Shown here: positions 1 through 8,900 of the stretch, piece after piece
Position numbering within the stretch: position 1 is the stretch's first letter
Layout of the letters: every line of letters starts with the position of its first letter
From: Nocardiopsis sp. FR4
GTDB lineage: Bacteria > Actinomycetota > Actinomycetes > Streptosporangiales > Streptosporangiaceae
Reading direction: 5' to 3'
Assembly (NCBI RefSeq): GCF_009830945.1
Contig: NZ_ML776454.1
Location: 63,240-127,239, forward strand
DNA: 64,000 nucleotides
Program-made: the position numbers and the translations under genes
Notes under the pieces: generated by a model
The model's database searches: none
Told to the model about the DNA's origin: nothing
The model's input: the letters and a program-made list of their open reading frames with translations, nothing else

Positions 1-340
1 CTTGGAGGAGACGGAACAGGACGGGAACCCGACCCCCGACACACCCCAGCCCGTCCACACCTCCTCGAACCCCGACCCGAACCCCGGCACCTCCCACCCG
101 GCCCCAGACCAGGACCCGCCGCCGACGACGGAGAGCGACGGGAATCCGGTCCCCGGGGAGACCCCCGCGGACGGCGTCACCCTCCACAGCCGCACCGCCC
201 CGGGCCAGTCCGACTTGGAGGAGACGGAACAGGACGGGAACCCGACCCCCGACACACCCCAGCCCGTCCACACCTCCTCGAACCCCGACCCGAACCCCGG
301 CACCTCCCACCCGGCCCCAGACCAGGACCCGCCGCCGACG
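1..340 (+). repeat. 127-bp perfect direct repeat, 213-bp period
   Basis: Bases 1-127 and 214-340 are identical and the period is exactly 71 codons, so the reading frame is kept. The first copy may extend beyond the window edge. Perfect DNA identity, not just protein similarity, points to a recent duplication or gene conversion in the disordered part of the truncated gene. Confidence 0.9.
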
Positions 341-895
341 GTGGCGAGGCCCCGGAGCGCTTTCACCTCCTTCGCCCCCACCGGGGCCGTGAGCCCCGGG
401 ACGGAGAGCACGGGCGACGGACCGGGCGGGGGCGAGAAGACGGACGGCGACGGTTCAGGATCCGGTTCCGGCAACGGCGGCGACGAGGGCACCGCGATCG
501 ACCTCGACCGGCTGACGCAGTTCCGGGACAAGTTCGTGGTGCCGCTGCGGGAGGAGGTCAGCACGATGATGATGAAGTTCGCCAAGTACGGGGAGGCCTC
601 GGCCGGCTCGGAGAGCGGCGGCACGGGCCACCTCATCCTCCTGGGCAACGCGAAGTACCTCCCCATCGCGGGCACGGTGGCCGGGGAGATCGACACGTCC
701 ATGGGCACCCTCTACCGGATCCTCGCCGACATGGAGAGCGAACTCCTCCTGGTCGAGGACCGGCTCAGCACGAACATGAGGGTCTTCATGGACCTGGAGG
801 ACGAGCAGAAGCTCACCGCGGAGGAGGTCGCCGCCATCATCGGCACGCCGTCCGCGGGCAGCGGTTCCGGCGGCGGCACGACCGAGAAGCCCTAG
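2..895 (+). CDS. C-terminal part of a repeat-rich ESX-associated protein (5' truncated)
   Basis: The frame is open from the first bases, so the gene begins upstream of the window. The visible 297 residues start with about 120 Pro/Asp/Asn-rich, probably disordered residues containing two copies of a repeated block. A Gly/Ser linker follows, then a helical domain of about 110 residues (roughly 165-280) with no signal peptide or membrane segment. Size, helicity and position beside other WXG100-like genes suggest a type VII secretion substrate or partner, but no clear WxG motif is visible. The next gene starts 31 nt downstream behind a strong GGAGGAGG site, so they are probably cotranscribed. Function is inferred from context only. 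Confidence 0.6.
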   Translation: MEETEQDGNPTPDTPQPVHTSSNPDPNPGTSHPAPDQDPPPTTESDGNPVPGETPADGVTLHSRTAPGQSDLEETEQDGNPTPDTPQPVHTSSNPDPNPGTSHPAPDQDPPPTVARPRSAFTSFAPTGAVSPGTESTGDGPGGGEKTDGDGSGSGSGNGGDEGTAIDLDRLTQFRDKFVVPLREEVSTMMMKFAKYGEASAGSESGGTGHLILLGNAKYLPIAGTVAGEIDTSMGTLYRILADMESELLLVEDRLSTNMRVFMDLEDEQKLTAEEVAAIIGTPSAGSGSGGGTTEKP

Positions 896-926
896 GACGG
901 CGGCACGGGAGCGGGAGGAGGAGGCC

Positions 927-3644
927 ATGCCGGAACTGCACGAGATCCTGAACATCTTCGCCGACAAGGAGGAGGGCGGGAAACACCCTCCGATGCCGGC
1001 CATGAGCACCATCATGGACCCGCCCTGGGTCGACCTGGGCCGTTACCACTTCTACCGCACGGACCACTTCATCAAGGGGTTCGACTTCGCGAACGTGGAC
1101 CGCTGGTGGCGCTACGGCCACAACGTGCCGGTGGCCACCACCTACGGCGGAACGCCCATCTACGGCACGCGGTGGGACTACGCCGGCTACAAGATGCAGG
1201 ACCAGCTGTGGACGGGTGACGACTCACCCGAGAGGAAGTTCCTGAACGGCCTGAACGACCTGGTCGGCGTCGCGGCCATGGCCACGGGCGACCTGGCCTC
1301 CACCAGCTACGACCAGAGCACGATCTGGGACGTGTCGGTGAACGCGGCGAGCCTGGACGACTTCCTCGAAACCTACGTGGGGAGCAAGGACTCCGGGCTG
1401 TTGCAGGCCTACCACAGCATCGACGTCCCCGAGAGCGCCATGCGCGGCTCGGCCGCCGCGGCCTTCGCCGCGCGCCTGTACGACCTGGCCATGCGGATGT
1501 CCGACCTGAGCATGCAGCTGCACCGCTTCCACAACGAGGTCAACAACCTGCGCGGTCCCCTGCTGGAGAAGCTCAGTGCCCTGGTCGAGGCCCGGGACAA
1601 GGCGTTCAGCGGGGCCAACAACACGATCAAGGCGACGCTCGACAACTGGTACAACAACGTCTCCGCGGGGTCGGAGGTCTGGAACTCCGAACGCGGACAG
1701 TTCGCGATCATGTACCACGCCGACCCGCCGACGTACGGGATCGTCGGTGACTCCATCACCGACCACAACGTCAACCAGGTCCTGAAGAAGCGCTGGCTGG
1801 ACAACTACCAACCGGTCATCACCGCGGCCAACGACCTGTACACCACGATGCTGTCGCACTACCAGCAGACCTCGGTGGACCTGGTGCCGATCCGCGAACC
1901 GCTCGGCGGCCTGCCCCCGGGCTACTCGTCGCCCACCGGCCCCGGCGACGGGGACGGAACCCCCGACTGGCTCAAGGACCTCCTCAACAACAACCCACCG
2001 CCGGACGTCAACGGCCCCGGCGACGGGGACGGAACCCCCGACTGGCTCAAGGACCTCCTCAACAACAACCCGCCACCGGACGTCAACGGCCCCGGCGACG
2101 GGGACGGGGACGGAACCCCCGACTGGCTCAGGAACCTCCTCAACAACAACCCACCGCCGGACGTCAACGGCCCCGGCGACGGGGGTGGCGGTGGCAACGG
2201 CGATGGCGGCCCGGAACTCAACACCACCCCCTTCGACCTCACCGGTCCGGGAGGCGACGACCTCGGCGGTAACAACACTCCCCTGAACCTGTCCGGCCTC
2301 GGCACCAACGACGCGCCCAACGGCCTGGACGGCAACGGCAGCCCTCTGGACCTCACCGGCCCCGGAGGCGGCGACGGCCCGGGCGGAGCCGGAACGAACA
2401 TCCCCCTCGTCTCCTCCGACCCCGGCCTGAACACCAACTTCGACACCGGGGACGGTATCGGCGGCACCGGCGGCGGCGTGCCGCCGCTCGGCGGCCTCAT
2501 GCCGCCCGTCTCGGGCCCGGGCAGCACCAACGGACGCAACCGGGGCTCCGGCCCCGGGTTGAACACCAACTTCCCCTCCGTCGAACTGGACCCGGCGACC
2601 GGCCTACCCCTCAACCCGGACACCGGCGAGCCCTACCCCCTCGACCCCGACACCGGACTCCCCTACAACCCCGACACCGGCCTCCCGATCAACTACGACC
2701 CCGACACCGGCCAGGTCGACCTCATCGACCCCATCACCGGACAGCCGGTCACCTACGACCCCGGGACCGGCGAGTTCACCCCCATCGACCCCGCCACCCG
2801 CGAACCCCTGGACCTCGACGGTCCCGGGGGCGACGGCTCCGGCTACCAGCCGCCGGACTACTCGGACCTGGTGACGGACGACCCCGGTCTGGGCACCAAC
2901 TTCGGCTCCGATTCCGACGGCCCCGGGATCAACCCGATCACCGGCGAGCCCTACGTCGTCGACCCGGAGACCGGGCTGCCCTACCCGATCGACCCCGAGA
3001 CGGGCGAGCCGATCACCACGGGCTTCGACGTCTCCGGCCCCGGGCCCGACCCCACCTCCGGCATCCCGCGCCTGGAGAGCTCCGACCCCTACGGACTCAA
3101 CTTCGGCGGCGCCGACGACGGATCGTCCGGCGGCGGCACGGGGGGCGCTCCGCGCACGGTCGACCGCTCCGCGCTGTTCAACAACCCGGTACCGAACGGG
3201 AGCCAGCTCCAGGCGGGCGGCGGCCCGGGGGCCCAGACCGGCGGCGAGAACGCCTCCGCCGCCACCAGCACCGACGCCACCGCGCCCTCCATGCCGATGA
3301 TGCCGCCCATGATGGGCGGCATGGGCGGGGGCATGGGGGGCGGCGACTCCAACCGGGACCGGCAGCGCTCCACCTGGCTCAGCGAGGACGAGCGGGTCTG
3401 GGGCACCGCCAACGACAAGCACAGGTCCGTGCTCGGGCGACCCGTACCCGGACAGAACAAGAAGGGAACCACGCGCCATGAGTTCATCGATGCGGGCGCA
3501 GATGGAAGCGGAGTTGGCACGACTTCACACGACGATGGCGCAGCTCGCGGACGCAAGCGCAAGCCTGGAGGCGGCAACCGAAGAGGTCGTGGCCAAGAAC
3601 AGGCTCGTGGGGGCGAAGGTGGACGCGACGGGCGAACTGATTGA
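927..3644 (+). CDS. Large ESX/WXG100-type substrate with Pro/Gly repeat tail
   Basis: A 905-residue protein starting at ATG behind GGAGGAGG. Residues 1 to about 330 are mainly helical (several WxxxG and aromatic positions; helices around 160-260). They are followed by a long low-complexity tail: three tandem TPDWL[KR][DN]LLNNNPPPDVN units (residues 338-414), Gly/Asn/Asp linkers, then many DPxTGxP units (about 553-631 and 668-695). A short conserved-looking element WLSEDERVWGT lies near residue 820, a form often seen at the end of PPE- or WXG100-like substrates in actinobacteria. There is no signal peptide. It is probably exported by a type VII system or acts at the cell surface. The last 55 residues overlap the next gene in another frame and may not be authentic. 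Confidence 0.6.
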   Translation: MPELHEILNIFADKEEGGKHPPMPAMSTIMDPPWVDLGRYHFYRTDHFIKGFDFANVDRWWRYGHNVPVATTYGGTPIYGTRWDYAGYKMQDQLWTGDDSPERKFLNGLNDLVGVAAMATGDLASTSYDQSTIWDVSVNAASLDDFLETYVGSKDSGLLQAYHSIDVPESAMRGSAAAAFAARLYDLAMRMSDLSMQLHRFHNEVNNLRGPLLEKLSALVEARDKAFSGANNTIKATLDNWYNNVSAGSEVWNSERGQFAIMYHADPPTYGIVGDSITDHNVNQVLKKRWLDNYQPVITAANDLYTTMLSHYQQTSVDLVPIREPLGGLPPGYSSPTGPGDGDGTPDWLKDLLNNNPPPDVNGPGDGDGTPDWLKDLLNNNPPPDVNGPGDGDGDGTPDWLRNLLNNNPPPDVNGPGDGGGGGNGDGGPELNTTPFDLTGPGGDDLGGNNTPLNLSGLGTNDAPNGLDGNGSPLDLTGPGGGDGPGGAGTNIPLVSSDPGLNTNFDTGDGIGGTGGGVPPLGGLMPPVSGPGSTNGRNRGSGPGLNTNFPSVELDPATGLPLNPDTGEPYPLDPDTGLPYNPDTGLPINYDPDTGQVDLIDPITGQPVTYDPGTGEFTPIDPATREPLDLDGPGGDGSGYQPPDYSDLVTDDPGLGTNFGSDSDGPGINPITGEPYVVDPETGLPYPIDPETGEPITTGFDVSGPGPDPTSGIPRLESSDPYGLNFGGADDGSSGGGTGGAPRTVDRSALFNNPVPNGSQLQAGGGPGAQTGGENASAATSTDATAPSMPMMPPMMGGMGGGMGGGDSNRDRQRSTWLSEDERVWGTANDKHRSVLGRPVPGQNKKGTTRHEFIDAGADGSGVGTTSHDDGAARGRKRKPGGGNRRGRGQEQARGGEGGRDGRTD
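1938..2168 (+). repeat. Three tandem 75/75/81-bp coding repeats
   Basis: Units at 1938-2012, 2013-2087 and 2088-2168 encode GPGDGDGTPDWL-type repeats; the third has a two-codon insertion (an extra GD) and a K-D to R-N change. The units are nearly identical at DNA level, indicating recent tandem amplification. Confidence 0.85.
2583..3011 (+). repeat. DPxTGxP protein-repeat region
   Basis: Two blocks (2583-2819 and 2928-3011) encode degenerate repeats of the form D-P-[DEAI]-T-G-[LEQ]-P, about 10-12 residues each. Such repeats often form extended stalks in surface proteins. The cell-surface role is an inference from composition. Confidence 0.7.
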
Positions 3645-3870
3645 GCTCAAGTTCCACACCCAGGCCTACCGCGACATGGCCCCGGCCGAGCTGGCCTCGG
3701 CGGTGACCGACGTGGTCAATCGCGCCCGGCGGCAGATGGCCGAACGGGTGGCGCAGGCCTACCACCCCTTCGTTCCGGAGGAGATCGACACCGACGCGGC
3801 CATGCGGGGGGAGCTGGACCCCGAGGAGGTCCTCCGCCGGATGGGCGTGTCCCTGGACGACCTGAAGTGA
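3478..3870 (+). CDS. YbaB/EbfC-family protein in ESX locus
   Basis: A 130-residue protein matching the YbaB/EbfC nucleoid-associated family in size and plan: an N-terminal coiled helix, a short beta region containing GELIELKF, then helices. ATG follows GAAGGGA. The mycobacterial ESX-1 locus also encodes a YbaB-like protein (EspL), so a role in ESX substrate stability or regulation is as likely as DNA binding. The start lies inside the preceding reading frame, a 167-nt overlap, which is far more than ordinary translational coupling. The next gene starts 40 nt downstream, consistent with one operon. Confidence 0.7.
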   Translation: MSSSMRAQMEAELARLHTTMAQLADASASLEAATEEVVAKNRLVGAKVDATGELIELKFHTQAYRDMAPAELASAVTDVVNRARRQMAERVAQAYHPFVPEEIDTDAAMRGELDPEEVLRRMGVSLDDLK

Positions 3871-3910
3871 GACCTGCCGCGCACCCGCGCACGCACCAAG
3901 GAGAACGACC

Positions 3911-4273
3911 GTGACGAGTGAACCCGGCAAGGGGCTCTCCGCCTTTCCCGAGGGCATGAACAGGGACGGCTCGCGGATCCACGACGCGGCCGACTACACC
4001 GACGAGATCAACGCCTGGTACACCGCCTCCCGCGCCGCCATGGGGATTCCCTGGGGCACCAAGGGCGAGTACGCCGAGCAGATGGCGAAGATCTTCGTCC
4101 CGCTGGAGGAGAACTTCCGCACGTACCTGGACTTCCTGGTCAGGGCGCAGCGCGACGCGGCGGACCGCACGATGCGCACGGCGGGCAACTTCGGCAACGC
4201 CGAGGAGGAGAACGTGGACATCTCCTCGCGTGTGCACCCCGGCACCGGACCCGGTTCCGGAGGCCGCAGATGA
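3911..4273 (+). CDS. WXG100-like small protein
   Basis: A 120-residue, signal-less, mostly helical protein with a GTG start behind AAGGAG. It contains PWGTKGEY near residues 47-54 in the turn between two predicted helices, close to the WxG turn of the WXG100 family, and a second long helix from about 60 to 95. The C-terminus is Gly/Pro-rich. It lies between the YbaB-like gene and a membrane-protein gene of the same operon. WXG100 proteins dimerise and are exported by type VII systems; assignment here rests on size, helix-turn-helix layout and neighbourhood, not a full motif match. Confidence 0.55.
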   Translation: MTSEPGKGLSAFPEGMNRDGSRIHDAADYTDEINAWYTASRAAMGIPWGTKGEYAEQMAKIFVPLEENFRTYLDFLVRAQRDAADRTMRTAGNFGNAEEENVDISSRVHPGTGPGSGGRR

Positions 4274-4318
4274 CCCCCGCCCCCGGTGCCCGGCGGCGCG
4301 CCCCCCGAAGGAGAGGCG

Positions 4319-5923
4319 ATGTCTGACAACCCCCACGCCCAGAAGGCCCAGGAGGCCGCGGCGGACTTCCGCGCCGCGCTCTCGGGGGAGGCCGGCCAGC
4401 GGGCCTCCGCCGAGCCGCGCACCGTGCGTCCCGCGCCCGCCGACGGGGCCGTCCCGGAGTCCCCCGACCCGCGGGAGGCACCGGCGGAGGAGCCGCCCGC
4501 GCCGCGGATCAGCGGGACCCTCGCCGAGGCCGCCGCGGGCTCCGTCCCCGCGGCCGCCGAACCGCTGGACCGGCCGGGCAAGCCCCTCCTGGCCGGAGCG
4601 GCCATCGCCGGACTCCTGCTCGTCGCGGCGCCCTTCGCCGTGACCACGGGAGTCCCGGCGCTGACACTGGACGCCTCACCCCTGTCCTTCGGCGCGGACA
4701 CGGCCGCGGGCCCGGGGCCCGGACCGGTCCCGGAGGCCCAGGCGCAGGGCGCGGCCGCGGACGCCTCCGCCGGAGGGACGGCCACGACCACCGCCCCCCA
4801 GCCGCCGCCCGCCGAGACGGGCGGGTACGTGCCGGAGATCCGCGAGGACGGCGGCCCCGCCCCCTCCCTGCCCGACCCGGGAACCGACGGCGGCGCCCGG
4901 GGCGGCGCGGTCGAGACCAGCCCCGCCGAACGCGGCGGTCCGACGGCGGAGACCGCCGCCGGCGACCCGCAGGCCCCGGCGGGGGACGCCGGGGGGACCC
5001 CGGACGCCGCCGGGGAGACGGTCGGACGGGACCTGGAACCGGACGGGGACACTCCCCCGGTCGAGGGGGAACCCGAAGGCGTCCCCGCCTCCGGGGAGGA
5101 CGCCGCCCCCGGGGAGGACACCCCCGGCGGAACCGAGCAGGACCCCGCCACCGGGACCGACGGCGGAACGGACGCCCAGGAGCAGGACGCCGGCGGCGCG
5201 GAGGCCACCGGGGACACCGCTCCGGACCCGCGGACCGGCACCGAAACCCAGACCGGTGCCGAGGCCCAGAACGGCACCGAGCCGCAGGGCGCCGCCCCCG
5301 GCCCCCAGGACGCCGCCGCCCCCGAGACGCTCACCTCGCCCCCGGAGGACGACGGCTCGGTCCTGGAGAACGCCCTCGCCCAGGCCGCCACCGAACCCGA
5401 GCCCTACCTGGCGGTGGCCGGGCCCGGCTGCCTGACCACCCCCGGGGCCTCCTACACGCGGGAGGGGCGCTGGGACAGCGCCGAGGGGACCACCAGCTGG
5501 GCCACCCGCCCCGGCGGGTACGCGCAGGAGGGCTGCGACGGCGGCTATGAGGCGATCCCCGTCTCGGGCGACCCCGAACGCGGCGACGGCCAGTACGCGG
5601 CCTGGACCTTCGCCCCCGGCGGCGCCGGGGCCGTGTGCGACCTCTACGTCCACGTCCCCGACGACGAGAGCCCGCTGTGGGTCGCCTCCGGGGAGGCCCG
5701 GTACCAGATCTTCCCCGGCTCAGCCGCCGAGGGGGAGGCCGCCGCCGTCTTCGGCTTCGACCAGTCCGAGGTCCGCGGCGGCTGGGTCCAGGTGACGGGG
5801 TTCACCTCACCGGCGGAGGAGTTCACCGTCCAGCTCACCAACGCGGGCGCGAACGCCCTCGCGGACCAGGAGCACACGAGCGCGCACGTGGCCGCCTCGG
5901 CCGTACGCGCGTCCTGCTCCTGA
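4319..5923 (+). CDS. Single-pass membrane protein with long acidic linker
   Basis: A 534-residue protein; ATG chosen because AAGGAG precedes it by 6 nt. Residues 1-90 are hydrophilic, a single membrane segment lies around 94-115, then a low-complexity Gly/Pro/Glu/Asp/Ala stalk runs to about 360. A folded C-terminal domain of about 150 residues has four spaced Cys (CLTT, EGCDGG, VCDLY, terminal SCS) and beta-rich sequence, probably outside the cell. N-in topology is inferred. It sits between the WXG100-like gene and the AAA+ gene and may be a cell-envelope component of the same secretion locus. No known family was recognised for the C-terminal domain. Confidence 0.55.
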   Translation: MSDNPHAQKAQEAAADFRAALSGEAGQRASAEPRTVRPAPADGAVPESPDPREAPAEEPPAPRISGTLAEAAAGSVPAAAEPLDRPGKPLLAGAAIAGLLLVAAPFAVTTGVPALTLDASPLSFGADTAAGPGPGPVPEAQAQGAAADASAGGTATTTAPQPPPAETGGYVPEIREDGGPAPSLPDPGTDGGARGGAVETSPAERGGPTAETAAGDPQAPAGDAGGTPDAAGETVGRDLEPDGDTPPVEGEPEGVPASGEDAAPGEDTPGGTEQDPATGTDGGTDAQEQDAGGAEATGDTAPDPRTGTETQTGAEAQNGTEPQGAAPGPQDAAAPETLTSPPEDDGSVLENALAQAATEPEPYLAVAGPGCLTTPGASYTREGRWDSAEGTTSWATRPGGYAQEGCDGGYEAIPVSGDPERGDGQYAAWTFAPGGAGAVCDLYVHVPDDESPLWVASGEARYQIFPGSAAEGEAAAVFGFDQSEVRGGWVQVTGFTSPAEEFTVQLTNAGANALADQEHTSAHVAASAVRASCS

Positions 5924-5996
5924 CCCCCATCGGCGGGGCGGCCGTGCCGCCCCGCCGCCACGCGGCCCCAACGGGCCAGAACAGAGGAAGGCAACG

Positions 5997-8900
5997 ATGA
6001 CCAGGCAGCTCCTCACCGTCGACCCGGAGGGCCGGGACGGCCACGCGACGATCACCGCCGCGGTGGAGGCCGCCCGGGGAGGCGCGCTCATCACCATCGC
6101 CCCGGGCCGCTACGAGGAGAGCCTCGTCCTGCGCAAGGTGCTCACCCTGGTGTCCCGGGACGGGCGCGGCAGCGTGGAGGTCATCGCCTCCTCCCGCAGC
6201 GCCGTGGTCTCGGGCGCCGAGGCGGTCAAGCTCTCCGGGCTGGTGCTGCGCGGCCGGGACTCCGAGCACCCCGCGGTGGACATCCCCGCCGGGCAGGTGG
6301 AGATGGCCGACTGCGAGGTGGACGGCGCCGCGTGGACCGCGGTGTCGGTGCGCGGCACCGGCGCGCTCGCCATGCGCGAGAGCCGGGTCACCTGCTCGGC
6401 CGGCGCGGGCATCGTGATCACTTCCGCCGGGCCGAGCACGGTCGAGGACTGCGTGGTCGAGGAGGTCGACACCAGCGCCCTGGTGATCGGTGAGCGGGGA
6501 CGGCCGGCGATCCGCTCCTGCGTGCTGCGCGACGCCGGGGGCAACGGCGTCTTCGCCAGCGGGGAGGCCGCCGGGTCGATCGAGGACTGCGAGATCACCG
6601 GGACGAAGAAGCCCGCGGTGGCCCTGGAGGACGGCGCCGCCACCTTCCTGCGCGGCCTGCGCGTGCACCGCGTCGAGGGCGACGGCCTGGTGCTGGCCAG
6701 CCGCGCCCGGCCGGTGGTGGAGGACTGCGTGGTCGAGGAGGCGGGCGGTCGCGGGGTGGCCGTCCACAGCGGCGCCGATCCCCAGGTGGCCCGGGTGCGC
6801 GTGGTGCGCGCCAAGGAGGCCGCCATCCACGTGTGGGGGCGGGCCCGCGGCGTCTTCACCGACTGCGAGGTGGAGGAGGCGGGCAAGGACGCGGTGCTCG
6901 CCGAGGAACGGGCCTCCACCGCCTTCCTCGGACTGTCGGTCCGCGGCGGCGGCGGGCTGCGCCTGGAGGGCGACAGCGCGGCCGAGTTCGACCGGGGTCT
7001 GGTCACCGGCACGACGGGGCCCGGCGTGGTGGTCGGCGCGTGCACGCCGTTCCTGCGCGCGACGGCGATCACCGACACCCGGGGCCAGGGTGTGGTGTTC
7101 GGCCGGGGCGCGCGCGGGCGCCTGGAGGACGTGACGCTGGAGCGCACCGGCAAGAGCGCGGTGTCCGTGGAGGAGGAGGCGCACCCGCAGCTGGAGGGGG
7201 TGCAGATCTCGGGCAGCCGCGAGACGGGGATCGCGGTGGGCTCCGGGGGCGAGGCCGACGTGCGCGACTGCGACGTGTCCGGGTGCACCGGCGACGGGAT
7301 CGCGGTGCGCGGCGGCGGCCGGATCACCGTGCTGCGCACGCGCGTCTACGACGGACGGCGCAACGGCGTCCTGGTCGCGGCCGGGGCCAGCGCTACGCTG
7401 CGACGCTGCGAGGTGTTCGGCAACGGCGCCGACGGCATCCTCGTGCACTCCACCGAGGACGTGGCGGTGGAGGACTGCTCGGTCCGCTCCAACGGCCGTT
7501 CGGGGCTGCGCCAGACCGTGGCCAGCGAACGCGTGCGCACCGAGGAGCTGCTCAGCCACGGCAACGGTGCGCCGGACGCCTTCGGCGAACTGGCCGGGAC
7601 CCCGGTCCCCGCGCCCGCCGCTCCCCCGCCCGCGGAGGAGGACCCCGGGGAACAGACGGGTCCGATGCTGGAACTGGACGCACTGGTGGGCCTGGGCAAC
7701 GTCAAGCACGAGGTCAGGACCCTCGTCACCCGCAACCAGATGGCCCAGCGCCGCGCCGAGATGGGGCTGCCCACACCGCCGATGAGCAGGCACCTGGTCT
7801 TCGGCGGCGCCCCGGGCACCGGCAAGACGACCGTGGCCCGGCTCTACGGCCAGATCCTGGCCGAACTGGACGTGCTGCGCTACGGACACGTCGTGGAGGT
7901 GGCGCGCGCCGACCTGGTCTCGCAGTACGTGGGCGGCACCGCGATCAAGACCACCGAGGTGTTCGAGCGGGCCAAGGGCGGCGTGCTGTTCATCGACGAG
8001 GCCTACACGCTCTCCAGCGGCGGTGAGGGCGGCAGCGGCCCCGACTTCGGCCGGGAGGCGATCGACACCCTGGTCAAGCTCATGGAGGACCACCGCGACG
8101 AGGTCGTGGTCATCGTCGCCGGGTACACCGAGGACATGGACCGCTTCCTGGCGGCCAACCCGGGCCTGGCCTCGCGGTTCAGCAAGACCATCGAGTTCCT
8201 CAACTACGAGGTGGACGAACTGGTGGAGATCGTGCGCCGGATGTGCGAGGCGCACAGCTACCGGATGGCCCCCGAAACCCTGGAGGCCCTCCGGGCGCAC
8301 TTCGAGCGCGTGCCCAAGGGCCCGGCCTTCGGCAACGGCCGCGAGGCCCGCAAGGTGTTCGAGGAGATGATCGACCGGCAGGCGTTCCGCCTCGGCGGGT
8401 CCTCCCCCGACGACCCCGAGTCGCTCACCCTCCTGCTGCCCGAGGACCTGGGCGCGGCGGCCCAGGAGGAGGACACACCCAGCCGGGGCGACCGGATCGC
8501 GGCCCTGCGCGAGGAGCTGGACTCCATGGTGGGGCTGGCCTCGGTGAAGGAGACCGTCAACGACCTGGCCAACCTGCTGCTGATGTCGGAGCAGCGGCGT
8601 TCCATGGGGCTGCCGGTGGCGCCGATGAGCCACCACCTGGTCTTCGCCGGTCCCCCCGGTACCGGTAAGACCACCGTGGCCCGGCTCTACGGGCGCCTGC
8701 TGCACACCCTGGGGGTGCTGCCGGGCGGCCAGGTGGTGGAGTCGGCCCGTTCGGACCTGGTGGGGCGCTACGTGGGCCACACCGCGCAGCTGACCGCCGA
8801 GGTGTTCGAGCGGGCCCGGGGCGGGGTGCTGTTCATCGACGAGGCCTACACCCTGGCGCCGCGCTCGGCGGGCAACGACTTCGGCCAGGAGGCGATCGAC

